Shown: positions 16,585 to 25,643, counted from the stretch's first letter. The stretch is DNA of 64,000 bases from Natrialba magadii ATCC 43099 (GCF_000025625.1 NC_013922.1:2170001-2234000); one strand, 5' to 3'. Numbers and translations: made by a program. Notes: generated from the sequence alone by a model not told the origin.

Positions 16585-17598
16585 TCAGAGCCCGATGCCG
16601 AGCGTCTCGTCGGTCGTCTCGATGCTCTCCTCGGCGTCGGCTGTGCCGAGTACCGCACGAACCGCGTCGATGTTCTCCGGCACCACGTCGCTCTCCTGGT
16701 GGATTCCCTGGAAGAGGTAGAGGTCGCGACCCACGGTCGAGATGGACTCCTCCCAGATGGCGTTCTCCCAGACGTCGCCGCGTGGCCGGCCCGCATCGAG
16801 GGCGTACTCCTTCAGCTTCCCGCTGCCGTCGATAGCCATGTGTTCGGGGATCAGGAACAGTCGCGACTCGTCGGCGAACAGGTCGCGAACGTCGGCCGCG
16901 TCGACTTCCTCCTCGAGTGTGACGTTGAGGCTGTGCATGTGCATCTGCGTCGCCGGGACCTTCATCCCGAGCGTGTCGATGTCGAGGTCATCGAAGATGG
17001 TCTCGACGTCGGGGCCGTGGTGGGACGGAATCGTCACCGGGTTCGGGAGGATATCGTTGATCGGTCCACGGTCGGTCTGACCTGGATCGCCGCCGCGGCG
17101 GACGAGCGTGGCGCGGACCTTCTCGACGCCGTAGGTCTCGCGAAGCGGTGCGATGACGCGGGAGAGTCCGGTCGTGTTACAGGAGACGACGCGGACGTGA
17201 TCGGCGTCGGTGGCGTCCTCGAAATTCGAGCGCGCGTTGAAGCTCACGTCGACCAGGTCGGCGTCCTCGCCACCCTGGTAGAGTGCGGGCGTCTCGTACT
17301 CCTCGTACAGCGATTTGTTCTCAGCGCCGATGCCGGAGGGCGTAGCGTCGACGACGATATCCGCGTCGGCGACGAGCTCGTCGACGGAGCCGGCGATGTC
17401 GAGTCCGGCCTCGTCGAACAGGTGCTCGCGTTCCTCGATGGCGGCGTAGAGGGCGAATCCCTTCTCGATAGCGGTCTCGGCCTCGAAGTTCGGCCGCGTC
17501 TTCGCGACGCCGAGAACTTCCATGTCGGGCTGGGCCCGGACGGCGTCTGCGACGCGTTTGCCGATCGTTCCGTAGCCGTTGATCGCGACCTGGATCAT
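16585..17598 (-). CDS. gap: Type II (archaeal) glyceraldehyde-3-phosphate dehydrogenase
   Basis: 337-aa archaeal-type GAPDH converting glyceraldehyde-3-phosphate to 1,3-bisphosphoglycerate with NAD(P)+; in haloarchaea the type II form is generally assigned to gluconeogenesis. Rossmann motif [14 protein letters not shown] (residues 7-20), catalytic Cys140 in SCNTTGLSR, and [13 protein letters not shown] further on. Start at [10 protein letters not shown], seven codons inside the longest frame. It diverges from the aminopeptidase gene with about 200 bp between. Confidence 0.96.
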   Translation of the reverse strand: MIQVAINGYGTIGKRVADAVRAQPDMEVLGVAKTRPNFEAETAIEKGFALYAAIEEREHLFDEAGLDIAGSVDELVADADIVVDATPSGIGAENKSLYEEYETPALYQGGEDADLVDVSFNARSNFEDATDADHVRVVSCNTTGLSRVIAPLRETYGVEKVRATLVRRGGDPGQTDRGPINDILPNPVTIPSHHGPDVETIFDDLDIDTLGMKVPATQMHMHSLNVTLEEEVDAADVRDLFADESRLFLIPEHMAIDGSGKLKEYALDAGRPRGDVWENAIWEESISTVGRDLYLFQGIHQESDVVPENIDAVRAVLGTADAEESIETTDETLGIGL

Positions 17599-17794
17599 TG
17601 TGTGTATCCGGCAGTCCACTACCGAGGCGGATAACCGTTTCGAGGCTTCTCGCGGGATTTTTACTCGACTCAGAGTTTCTCAGCACGGTTTCCAGCACAC
17701 TTCACAGCCCGTGTCCCGACCGCGGCACCACACCCTCCAGCGGCGCGACTCACAGAAGGGAAGACATATTCACTCCCCGCACACACCCTGTGGT

Positions 17795-18757
17795 ATGTCT
17801 ACCACTCCCACCACCCTTCGGGACCCAGCCGAAACCGCGGTCGAACAGTGTCTGGCACTCGAGTCCGACGAGTCCTGCGTGATCGTCACGGACGACAAGC
17901 GCGAGCAGATTGGTGAGGCGCTCTACGACGTGGCGAGTGAGGTTACAGACGATGCGGTGATCGTACGCTACCCGCCGGGATCGACCCACGGGAGCGAGCC
18001 ACCAGCGCCGGTGTCGGCGGCGATGGCTGACGCGGACGTGGTGCTCGCGCCGACGACCAAGAGTTTGAGTCACACCCGCGCCCGAACCGAGGCCAACGAG
18101 GCTGGCGCGCGCGTCGCCACGCTGCCCGGAATCACCGAGGAAGTCTTCACGACCGGGCTCGATGCGGACTACGAACTGATCGCGGACCACTGTGCCGACG
18201 TTCGCGAGCAGGTCGACGACGCAGACGAGATTCGCGTCACTGCGCCCGCGGGGACCGACATCACGTTCGATGTCAGCGGCCGCGACTTCCTCTCGGATAC
18301 CGGCATCGTCCACGAGCCAGGCGTCATGTCGAACCTCCCCGCCGGCGAGGTGTTCATCAGCCCCGAGAGCGCCAACGGGACGTTCGTCGTCGACGGGACG
18401 ATGATGCCCCACGGACTCCTCGCAGACGACCAGACGCTCGCCTTCGAGGTCGAGGACGGCCTCGTCACGGACATTTCGGACGACGACATCCGCGAGACAG
18501 TCGAGAGTGCGGCCGAGGAGGTTGGCGACGCAGCGCGCAACCTCGCGGAACTCGGTATTGGAACCAACGTCGCCGTCACGGAACTCGTCGGTTCGGTCCT
18601 GCTGGATGAGAAGGCCGGCGGAACGGTCCACATCGCGATCGGTGACGACGCCGGTATCGGCGGCGACGTGGAGGCACCAATCCACCTCGACGGCATTATT
18701 CGTGGACCGACGGTGTACGCGGACGGCGCGGAAGTGAAACTTCCGCGAAGCGAGTGA
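17795..18757 (+). CDS. M29-like aminopeptidase
   Basis: 320-aa protein resembling the aminopeptidase T/leucyl aminopeptidase (M29) group. Visible segments are VVLAPTTKSLSHTRAR, ARVATLPGITEEVF, the beta-rich central part RVTAPAGTDITFDVSGR, NLPAGEVFISP, and AELGIGTNVAVTELVGSVLLDEKAGGTVHIAIG near the C-terminus with candidate metal ligands. Start at MSTTPTTLRDP agrees with homology. The last codons (VKLPRSE) fall inside a cluster of DNA hairpins starting at 18727, so the C-terminus may have been altered by that element. Confidence 0.87.
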   Translation: MSTTPTTLRDPAETAVEQCLALESDESCVIVTDDKREQIGEALYDVASEVTDDAVIVRYPPGSTHGSEPPAPVSAAMADADVVLAPTTKSLSHTRARTEANEAGARVATLPGITEEVFTTGLDADYELIADHCADVREQVDDADEIRVTAPAGTDITFDVSGRDFLSDTGIVHEPGVMSNLPAGEVFISPESANGTFVVDGTMMPHGLLADDQTLAFEVEDGLVTDISDDDIRETVESAAEEVGDAARNLAELGIGTNVAVTELVGSVLLDEKAGGTVHIAIGDDAGIGGDVEAPIHLDGIIRGPTVYADGAEVKLPRSE

Positions 18758-18846
18758 GCGGTGTAACCGCGAACGCGTGGAGGTCGTAGACCTCCCAGAA
18801 AGCGAGCGGCGGTAGCCGCGAGTAGGCGCGGAAGTGAAACTTCCGC
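18725..18846. repeat. Cluster of five short hairpins with a repeated first and last unit
   Basis: Five perfect short palindromes lie in 122 bp. They are GCGGAAGTgaaACTTCCGC (18728-18746), GCGGTgtaACCGC (18758-18770), GGAGGTCgtaGACCTCC (18779-18795), GCGGCggtaGCCGC (18806-18819) and the first again at 18828-18846, exactly 100 bp on. Four loops are 3 nt, one is 4 nt. Linkers share GCGA(G/A) words. The cluster covers the aminopeptidase stop codon. No known element is recognised with certainty. Confidence 0.85.
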
Positions 18847-18911
18847 AGCGCGAGTAACGGAACGGCAGTCGCTGTTCTCACCCTGCTGAGGAGTGCCACA
18901 GTAGCAGCGTC

Positions 18912-19363
18912 TCAGAGCTCTTTGCGCGTTTCTTCTCTGCCGTACGCACCGTTTTCGATCGCGACGACGGTTCCCGGCGGTGAGCCCTCGAACTCGACGA
19001 CGATTCGGTACGACGTCGTGTTGAACACGTCCTCGCAGGTATCCCTGCCATCGTGTTCCCGACCGATGCGGACCGTCAGTTCGTCGGTGTCTGCATCGTA
19101 CTCCGGCTCCTCGATTTGGCTGGTGTAACAACTGTTTCCGATCGGAAAGACACCGCTCACCTGAATCTCTCGGCTGTCGGCGTCGTACGCTACCGTCGGC
19201 GGATCCTCACCGATTCCGGATTCATCTCCCGACTCCGTTCGTGTCTCGACAATTTCGGTTCCCCGGCCGCCTCCGTGCCGACCGCAGCGGAATCGACACA
19301 GCCGGCCAGTGCCGCCAGCATGAGTCCGGACGCCGACAGCAGGTCTCGTCGCGAGCGTCGCAT
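18912..19363 (-). pseudogene. Putative lipoprotein gene with a single-base frameshift
   Basis: The first part encodes MRRSRRDLLSASGLMLAALAGC, a twin-arginine signal with lipobox (Cys at about residue 22), and then runs out of frame. From the C run at 19261-19264 another frame continues without a gap: ETEIVETRTESGDES, GIGEDPPTVAYDADSREIQ, VSGVFPIGNSCYTSQIEEP and so on to the stop at 18912. Adding one base in that C run (a G run on the coding strand) joins both into one protein of about 150 aa. The second half resembles small secreted haloarchaeal proteins with a conserved Cys pair. Either recent inactivation or a sequencing error. Confidence 0.8.
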
Positions 19364-19507
19364 ACGTTCTCCCACAGTGACAGGATACAAGTGTTTTCTG
19401 TCGTCCACTCGTTGCGGCTGGCAGGCACCCTCCAGTACCGAGCAGTCGAATCGCTCCGTCAGCACAGGTCCAATCGCCTTTTAGGCACGTAGCGTCTACG
19501 CCGTGTT

Positions 19508-20161
19508 ATGAACGATATTCCGGATCGGATTCCGACGCCGTGTCCGTCGTGCTCGCCGGACCTCGAAACCGTCCACGAGGTCCTCACCGAGGGCGGCGGC
19601 TCCCTCACCGTGCGCTGCAGCGAGTGTGGCCACGTCCACAAGATACAGCCAGAACAAGAGCGCGAGGTCACGCTTGACGTCGTCGTCTCGCAGGACGACG
19701 AATCGTTCACTGCCAACGTGACGACACCCGACGGCGCGACCATCGAGGTCGGCGACGAATTCCTCCTCGAAACGGAGGAGGTCCTCTCGACCGTTCGCGT
19801 GACCAGCCTCGAACTCGACGGCCAGCGCCGCGTGGAGAGCGCCCCGGCCGACGAGATCGAGACCGTCTGGACCCGCGAGGTCGACAACGTCTCCGTCGAT
19901 ATCACGATCCACCCACAGGACGGCTCGCGCGACGACAGCCGAAGCATCACGGTTCACGTCCCCGGCGACTACGAATTCGAGGTCGGTGCGGTCGACGACT
20001 TCGGTGACGACGAGTTCGAAATCGACGCTTTCGTCGTCCGCAAGGCAGTCACGGGCTACGATCGCGACCGGTACGATATGGAAGGCGATACGGTGCCAGC
20101 GAAGGACGTCAAGCGCATCTATGCTTACGACGAGACCTCGAGCGCGTGGTCGGCCTGGTAG
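19508..20161 (+). CDS. HVO_0476-type zinc-finger protein
   Basis: 217-aa protein with an N-terminal zinc finger (CPSCSPDLETVHEVL then VRCSECGHVHKI: two CxxC pairs) followed by beta-rich domains (ANVTTPDGATIEVGDEFLLE, DIETVWTREVDNVSVDIT-like, FEIDAFVVRKAVTGYDRDRY). It matches the haloarchaeal family named after HVO_0476; function is unknown, and nucleic-acid or translation-related roles have been guessed from the finger. A methyltransferase gene follows about 100 bp downstream on the same strand. Confidence 0.87.
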   Translation: MNDIPDRIPTPCPSCSPDLETVHEVLTEGGGSLTVRCSECGHVHKIQPEQEREVTLDVVVSQDDESFTANVTTPDGATIEVGDEFLLETEEVLSTVRVTSLELDGQRRVESAPADEIETVWTREVDNVSVDITIHPQDGSRDDSRSITVHVPGDYEFEVGAVDDFGDDEFEIDAFVVRKAVTGYDRDRYDMEGDTVPAKDVKRIYAYDETSSAWSAW

Positions 20162-20264
20162 CGAGCGCAAGTTACCCCATCCCGGCGCTTACCCTTACTC
20201 TGAGCGAGCACGCACGTGCGCCCCCATACTCTTTCCTCCCGAACGCCAATTAGTACCTATACCT

Positions 20265-20930
20265 ATGTTCGATCGCTTCGGTCGCGATACCGACGATCCG
20301 GACGTCGGCGACTTTACAGCCGCTCGCGAGCGGATGGTCCAAACCGTCTCCCACCGCGTCGACGACGAGCGCGTCCTCGACGCACTCGAGTCCGTTCCGC
20401 GCCACGAGTTCGTGCCCGCCGACCGGCGTGGGAACGCCTACGCGGATCGACCGCTTCCCATTGGGGACGGTCAGACGATCAGCGCGCCGCACATGGTCGC
20501 GATCATGGCCGACCGTCTCGCACTCGAGCCGGGTGACGAGGTACTCGAGATCGGAACGGGCTGTGGCTATCACGCGGCCGTGACGGCCGAGATTGTGGGT
20601 CCGGAGCACGTGTATACTGTCGAATACAGCGCTGACCTCGCCGAGTTGGCCCGCGAGACGCTCGCAGCACTCGGCTACGGTGAGGTTTCCGTTCGGACGG
20701 GTGACGGCCGAGACGGGTGGGCCGAACACGCACCCTACGACGCGGCCTACTTCACCTGTGCGACGCCGTCGATTCCGGATCCGGTGCGTGAGCAGCTCCG
20801 GCCCGGAGGAACGGTCCTTGCTCCCGTCGGGACGAGCCACCAGACGCTCGTCGAGGCGACGAAACGGGACGAGGGCTCACTCGATCGGTCCGAGCACGGC
20901 GCGGTCCGGTTCGTTCAACTGCGTGGGTAA
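20265..20930 (+). CDS. pcm: Protein-L-isoaspartate O-methyltransferase
   Basis: 221-aa PCMT, which repairs isoaspartyl residues in damaged proteins using S-adenosylmethionine. Conserved parts: VPRHEFVPADRRGNAYADRP, the catalytic loop PIGDGQTISAPHMVAIM, SAM motif I VLEIGTGCGYHAAVTA, and DGRDGWAEHAPYDAAYFTCA. Start at MFDRFGRD; a TTAGTACCTATACC stretch lies just upstream. A second, diverged PCMT-like gene follows 93 bp downstream on the same strand, an arrangement common in haloarchaea. Confidence 0.95.
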   Translation: MFDRFGRDTDDPDVGDFTAARERMVQTVSHRVDDERVLDALESVPRHEFVPADRRGNAYADRPLPIGDGQTISAPHMVAIMADRLALEPGDEVLEIGTGCGYHAAVTAEIVGPEHVYTVEYSADLAELARETLAALGYGEVSVRTGDGRDGWAEHAPYDAAYFTCATPSIPDPVREQLRPGGTVLAPVGTSHQTLVEATKRDEGSLDRSEHGAVRFVQLRG

Positions 20931-21023
20931 GCCTTCGACAGCACGCGTGACCCACCTGCCGACAGCGCTGACTCCGTCTTGCGCAAGCGCGCCATTCATA
21001 TCCACCGACCAGATAGCTCGACT

Positions 21024-21770
21024 ATGGACCCCGCGGTACTGCGAGAGGACATGGTCGACGGACTCGAGTCCCCCGCCAAGGACGTCCTTCAGAACGAGAC
21101 CGTCGCCGTTGCGATGCGGGACGTGCCACGCCACGAGTTCGTCGATGACGAGCGGACGGCGTACGCCGACCGCGACCACGAGGTGCTCGGGACGCGTATG
21201 CTCTCGCCGAGCACTGTCGCTCGATTCATGGACGCCCTCGCACCGACAGCCGGTGATGACGTACTCGTCGTCGGTGCCGGCGTCGGCTACACCGCTGCGC
21301 TTGCCGCCGAGATCGCCGGCGAGACGAACGTCCACGCGATCGACATCGCTCGCCCACTCGTCATCGAAGCCCGGCAGAACCTCGCCAGCGCGGGCTACGA
21401 CGGCGTTCTCGTCGACCGCCGCGACGGAGCCGAGGGGCTCCCCGAGTACGCTCCGTTCGATTGCATTCTGCTGGAGGCCGCCGTCGTGTCACCGCCGCGG
21501 GCGTTACTCGACCAGCTGGCTCCAGAGGGGAGACTGGTCTACCCGGAGGGGACCCAGCGCCAGCGCGTGGTCGCGGTCACCGAAGGCGGTGACCGGACCG
21601 AACACGATGTTGTCTCTCTGGAGCCGTTACTGGTCGAGGGTGAACAGCAGGGAACCATCGAACGGAATCGGATGGCGCGCGAAGATCGCGAGTACGCCCA
21701 GCGCCGCGCCGAATCCAGACGCGGCTGGGAACAGGACTGGATCGAGTGGGAACGGTCGGTCGACTCGTAA
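21024..21770 (+). CDS. Diverged PCMT-like methyltransferase
   Basis: 248-aa homologue of the preceding methyltransferase. The SAM-binding core is kept (VLVVGAGVGYTAALAAEIAG, RRDGAEGLPEYAPFDCILLE), but the catalytic-loop equivalent of GDGQTIS reads LGTRMLSPSTVARF, so isoaspartate activity is doubtful. The C-terminus is extended and Arg/Glu/Trp-rich (AREDREYAQRRAESRRGWEQ). A TTCATAT box 25-30 bp before MDPAVLRED supports leaderless start at 21024 rather than the upstream in-frame codon. Substrate unknown; gene pairing with pcm suggests a linked role. Confidence 0.87.
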   Translation: MDPAVLREDMVDGLESPAKDVLQNETVAVAMRDVPRHEFVDDERTAYADRDHEVLGTRMLSPSTVARFMDALAPTAGDDVLVVGAGVGYTAALAAEIAGETNVHAIDIARPLVIEARQNLASAGYDGVLVDRRDGAEGLPEYAPFDCILLEAAVVSPPRALLDQLAPEGRLVYPEGTQRQRVVAVTEGGDRTEHDVVSLEPLLVEGEQQGTIERNRMAREDREYAQRRAESRRGWEQDWIEWERSVDS

Positions 21771-22022
21771 GCACTTGGGTGCTACGGCGCACGAGTGTGG
21801 CTCTGTGCGGCACGAAGCCAGTACGAAGCGTTGCCTACGAGAGCATCTCTCCAACCAGTTGAAAACAGGCCTACCTGTCGCTCGCAGGTGTTAGTTCCGG
21901 AAAGTGGGGGTGGGGATTAGGGGGTGGCGACAGTCTCTCGCAGATCGCCAGTTATGGATATGGACGGGAGGGGGTTAAGTATACTTTCTAACTGATTAGA
22001 TACTCTTTGACCAAGGTACTAA

Positions 22023-24161
22023 TCAATTAGAATGGCTGTCGAGTGCCAGCGTTACCAGCTTTCGTTCGGCCGCTCGGAGATGATAATGATACGTCGGCGA
22101 CGACACGTCGAGCGCTGCCGCGAGGTCCTCTCCCGTACTCTCACGAGGCCACTCGAAGAAGCCGCTGTAGAACGCTGCTTGCAGCGCCTCGTGTTGCTTG
22201 TCGGTTAACTCCTCCTCGAGATAGGTGTCCAGCTGTCGGGCTGATCTGGTGCTCGTCGTCTCGCGGCGCGCCTCGAGTTCGGTCTCCGGATACCGTTCGG
22301 TGATCGCTTCGATCAGTGTCCGAGCCTCGACTCGCTTTGGTACGTCAAGGACGAGTGTCGAGACGCCCGCCTCCGCGGTGACGCTGCGTACCGTCACGTC
22401 GTAGGTCCGCAACACGTCGAGTAGCGGCGTCGTCGAACCGGTAATCTCGAACAGCGTTTCGTCTTCTCCGTCCGAGACGACCGAACAGGTCTCGAGCGCC
22501 GCCCACTGCTCGGCAACCGGCCGGATATCGGCCGACGACGGCGTGCTGACGAAACAGACGAACTCGTCGTCGTTCCGGTCGATAACGCCAGCCACCGTCA
22601 ACGACTCTTCGATCCGCGTCGTCAGCCTGTTGAACAACAACCGCGAGTCGCGACACTCGAGTTCCAACTCGAGTCGGCTGTCGGTGAGCATCGCTCGCGT
22701 GCGCTCGATGGAGTGAATCGCGTGGCCGATGGTCTCGCCGAGTTCCGCGAGCACCTCGCGTTCGGCGTCACCGATGTCTTCGCCACCGCCGATGTGAACA
22801 AGCAGGACGCCGAACTCCCGCTCGCCGTCGGTGACAGGAACTGCGAGGACGCGCTGGAAGCCGTAGGTAAGCGCCTCGGCGCGGCGCTGGTCCCAGGCGT
22901 CGGTCTCCAGTACGTCGCGGACGACACAGGGTCGCTCCGCCTCGAGCGTCTGTCGAACGAGCGTCGCTTCAGGGGCCTGGCACCCGCCGTCGCGGATCCG
23001 GTCCATGTACGCCGCGTCGACGCCTTCCCAGGTGGTTGGCTCGGGCGGCTCGTCGGTGCTCGCGATCCAGGCGAACCGATAGCGATCCGTGTCGGCGAGC
23101 CGATCGCATACCGTCGTTTCGACCTCGTTTCGGGTCGAGGCCTGCGCAACGCCGTGGTTGATCTCACGGACGATCTCGTTGATGTGGTTGAGCCGCGTCA
23201 ACTCCTCGTTTTGCTCGGTCAGCGTTCGGTCGTGCTCTCGCAGCAACTGCTCGCGTTCGGCCCGGTCGAGCGCTGCCTCCGTGTTCGCTGCCAGAATCTG
23301 GATCACCTCTGTCGTCGTCTCGGCGAACCCATCCGAATCCGTCGTCCCCGCGACGAGCGCCCCGTGGGATCCGAGCGGTACCACGACCTCACTGCGGTGA
23401 ACCAGCTCTGTACGCAGGATGCCGCCCGCCTGCGTGCACTCGTTGTACTCCGTCACCGACCCCTCGGAGAACGCCTCCCAAATCATATCATTCGACCGCG
23501 CAGCGTCGATATCGGGATCGACAACCGCCCGCGACTCACCCGTCGAGGTCGACGCCGAGGCCGCTGCGACGTGCTCGAGTACCCGCTCCGTCGGCTCGAA
23601 GGTGTAGGCCGCCGCAGCCGCGACGTTTCGCATCTCCGCCGCCGTCTCGACCGCCGACTCGTAGATTTCCGCTTTCGTCTCTGCGCGCATCAACTCACGT
23701 GTCGTCTCGTGCAGCGTCGTCACCGTCCGCTCGTACCGGCGCTCGCTCTCGCGCAACTCCGTCTCCGCCCGGTACTGGGCAACCGAGTTCGTGATCTGAT
23801 TCGCAAGCAGCGTATACTGCTCCTTGCCCGACTGCTTCTGAAGATACTGGGTTACTCCCGCGTCGATCGCTTCGCTCGCGACCGCCTCTGACCCGCGGCC
23901 CGTAAACAAAATGAACGGCAACTCCGGATCCACCGCCCGCACGCGCTCGAGCAATTCCAGCCCCGTCAACTCCGCCATCTCGTAGTCGCTCACGATACAG
24001 TCGACCGGCTGGCTATCGGCCTCGAGGTACTCGAGTGCCTCCGGCGCACTGGTCGCGGGGGTTGCGGCGATTGCATCGTGCTCGCGCTCGAGCATTTCGC
24101 TGGCAAGCCCGGCGAACCCGGGTTCGTTGTCGACGACGAGAACGGCAATCTGCTGTGACAT
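22023..24161 (-). CDS. Response regulator with GAF domains and bat-type HTH output
   Basis: 712-aa signalling protein. Order: receiver domain (residues 1-120, phosphoacceptor Asp59 in IVSDYEM), coiled connector (ETELRESERRYERTVTTLHE), first GAF-like domain (about 160-300), second GAF domain (about 335-480, RFAWIASTDEPPEPTTWEGV), then a bat-like domain and C-terminal HTH_10 (LTDKQHEALQAAFYSGFFEW ... DVSSPTYHYHLRAAERKL). It probably binds DNA in response to a histidine kinase and small-molecule or redox signals. Start at MSQQIAVLVVDNEPG. No kinase gene is adjacent. Confidence 0.93.
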   Translation of the reverse strand: MSQQIAVLVVDNEPGFAGLASEMLEREHDAIAATPATSAPEALEYLEADSQPVDCIVSDYEMAELTGLELLERVRAVDPELPFILFTGRGSEAVASEAIDAGVTQYLQKQSGKEQYTLLANQITNSVAQYRAETELRESERRYERTVTTLHETTRELMRAETKAEIYESAVETAAEMRNVAAAAAYTFEPTERVLEHVAAASASTSTGESRAVVDPDIDAARSNDMIWEAFSEGSVTEYNECTQAGGILRTELVHRSEVVVPLGSHGALVAGTTDSDGFAETTTEVIQILAANTEAALDRAEREQLLREHDRTLTEQNEELTRLNHINEIVREINHGVAQASTRNEVETTVCDRLADTDRYRFAWIASTDEPPEPTTWEGVDAAYMDRIRDGGCQAPEATLVRQTLEAERPCVVRDVLETDAWDQRRAEALTYGFQRVLAVPVTDGEREFGVLLVHIGGGEDIGDAEREVLAELGETIGHAIHSIERTRAMLTDSRLELELECRDSRLLFNRLTTRIEESLTVAGVIDRNDDEFVCFVSTPSSADIRPVAEQWAALETCSVVSDGEDETLFEITGSTTPLLDVLRTYDVTVRSVTAEAGVSTLVLDVPKRVEARTLIEAITERYPETELEARRETTSTRSARQLDTYLEEELTDKQHEALQAAFYSGFFEWPRESTGEDLAAALDVSSPTYHYHLRAAERKLVTLALDSHSN

Positions 24162-24397
24162 AGTCGAGATTGAACTCCAGGTCGCCGATACTACGCGCGA
24201 CACCGTTCTGTGACCGGCGACCTGTAACTGCTTCTATAACGTTTCAACCTGTACTAAAAGTTAGCCTTCTGGCTCCTGTCGTTCGTATTCACTCGGCGTG
24301 TTCGACGACGACCTTTCCACGGCCGCGCGTTGCCGCACTCGGTTTCGTGGATGGTACTCGAGTGCAGCGCGACAACGGGTGCACCGCGATACCGACA

Positions 24398-24826
24398 TCA
24401 CGGAAGTGCGGTATCGAAGTGAAACGCCGATGCCAGTCTGACGTGGGGGTGATCAATTTCGGGCCCCTCGAGTCGGAGGTACGTACTCTTTGACCCAACC
24501 TGCTCAGCTGGAACCCAGTAAAGTGTGTCTGTCTCGACACACCTCACGGCGAACGCGTCGACCGAGTTTCCGTAGTCGACGACAGTCACCTCTCCGTTTC
24601 TCGTCGTCTTGCTTGCCGTCTTGAACCGGAGGACAGCACCATCGTCCTCCTGCCAGCCGGTTTTGCACTGCACTCGGAACAAATCAGTGCCGGTATCGAG
24701 AATGAGGTCATACTTGTCGTTGTCTCCGAACGGCTGCGAGACAGTGTAGCCCTTCTCGAGTAGCCGGCACATGATCTTGCACTCGGTTTCGTCGCCGGTT
24801 TGTTTCGTGTTCGTCCTCACAGTCAT
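24398..24826 (-). CDS. PD-(D/E)XK nuclease-like protein
   Basis: 142-aa protein resembling the PDDEXK group of small archaeal nucleases (related to homing or Holliday-junction-type folds). GDETECKIMCRLLEKGYTVS is followed by KYDLILDTG (Asp40) and FRVQCKTG (Gln53-x-Lys55), matching the D...(D/E/Q)xK pattern, then VDAFAVRCVETDTLYWVP. It lies downstream of the tRNA-Asp repeat locus, in the tRNA direction, so it may be cargo of an integrated element. The start codon is inside a 43-bp tandem duplication; the in-frame copy at 24826 is the true start by homology. Confidence 0.85.
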   Translation of the reverse strand: MTVRTNTKQTGDETECKIMCRLLEKGYTVSQPFGDNDKYDLILDTGTDLFRVQCKTGWQEDDGAVLRFKTASKTTRNGEVTVVDYGNSVDAFAVRCVETDTLYWVPAEQVGSKSTYLRLEGPEIDHPHVRLASAFHFDTALP

Positions 24827-24896
24827 CGCAGTTCGCCGGTGTTGGTTGCGTCTTCGTCCTCACAGTCATCGCAGTTCGCCGGTGTTGGTTGCGTCT
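24811..24896. repeat. 43-bp sequence in two direct tandem copies
   Basis: The 43 bp at 24811-24853 recur immediately at 24854-24896 without mismatch. The unit contains the start codon and first codons of the PD-(D/E)XK-like gene, so a second ATG exists 43 bp upstream but out of frame. Confidence 0.92.
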
Positions 24897-25023
24897 TCGT
24901 ATATGAACTCTCGGCTGTGTTGTGGGGTCGTCGCGCTACAGGAACTCGAGGCCGCTTGCTCTTCGAGGCAGGATGTTCGCGACACAGCTACGCTGGTCGC
25001 TCACGAATTAGAAATCGAAGAAG

Positions 25024-25045
25024 CGCCCGAGGCGGGATTTGAACC
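25024..25045 (-). repeat. Partial tRNA-Asp 3' end (T arm and acceptor), copy 1
   Basis: 22 bp identical to the last 22 bases of the intact tRNA-Asp genes (second T-stem/loop side and 3' acceptor strand). About 35 bp further the T-arm sequence recurs inverted (TTCAAATCCC, 25071-25080). It has no 5' half and cannot make a tRNA. Candidate attachment-site remnant. Confidence 0.85.
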
Positions 25046-25154
25046 ACGGTCGCAGCAAGCTGCTCCCTGATTCAAATCCCTGTTGCCGTGTTCTCGAACA
25101 CAGTATACTCGCAACACAGCACGCTGGTTGCTCGTGAGTTTACGTTCGAGAAAA

Positions 25155-25176
25155 CGCCCGAGGCGGGATTTGAACC
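25155..25176 (-). repeat. Partial tRNA-Asp 3' end, copy 2
   Basis: The same 22 bp as copy 1, 131 bp further on. An inverted T-arm-like GGTTCAACTCCC follows at about 25224-25235. Confidence 0.85.
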
Positions 25177-25310
25177 GGAGCCAGACGTGCCCGCTCACGC
25201 TGTTCGCTGTGCGCGACTGGCAGGGTTCAACTCCCGGTACTGACGCTCTCCGATTCAGGATGTTCGCGACACAGCTACGCTGATCGCTCACGAATTAGAA
25301 ATCGAAGAAG

Positions 25311-25383
25311 CGCCCGAGGCGGGATTTGAACCCGCGTCACGACCGTGACAGGGTCGTATGATGGGCCACTACACCACCCGGGC
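25311..25383 (-). tRNA. tRNA-Asp(GTC), copy 1
   Basis: 73-nt tRNA without encoded CCA. Acceptor stem GCCCGGG pairs with CTCGGGC-type 3' strand and a G discriminator; the D arm holds GTGTAGTGGCCCATCAT, the anticodon stem-loop ACGACCCTGTCACGGTCGT carries GTC, and GGGTTCAAATCCC is the T arm. A TATTAAGG box (25411-25418, minus-strand promoter) lies 28 bp upstream. An identical gene follows about 600 bp away. Confidence 0.97.
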
Positions 25384-25410
25384 TTGCAATACTTTGTTTC
25401 CTGGTCGGAG

Positions 25411-25418
25411 TATTAAGG
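25411..25418 (-). promoter_or_regulatory. TATA box of tRNA-Asp copy 1
   Basis: CCTTAATA on the minus strand, 28 bp upstream of the tRNA 5' end. The same box at the same distance precedes copy 2. Confidence 0.75.
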
Positions 25419-25643
25419 GTTTTGTTCTCATCTCGCCGTGTGTGGGAATATTGACCACTCGGTGTACTCGAGTACCGCTGCGGAGGACACGCCCTGCAAT
25501 CACAGCACACAGTTGTCGTACCTGCCGCTCACGCTGCGTGGAGTGACGGACGTCTTGTTTCTACTGTTCAGAACATCGACAAAATGATGAGAGCGGCTTG
25601 CTCAACTCATCGCCGCAGAAATATCCTACAGCACATGAAGAAA

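Noticed and set aside
24289-24540. 83-codon minus-strand frame overlapping the nuclease-like gene
   Set aside because: Different frame from the PD-(D/E)XK protein, no domain, mostly overlaps it.
25083-25283. Small proteins with RRDLN motifs near the tRNA-Asp genes
   Set aside because: They are translations of the tRNA and partial tRNA sequence; a known artefact pattern.
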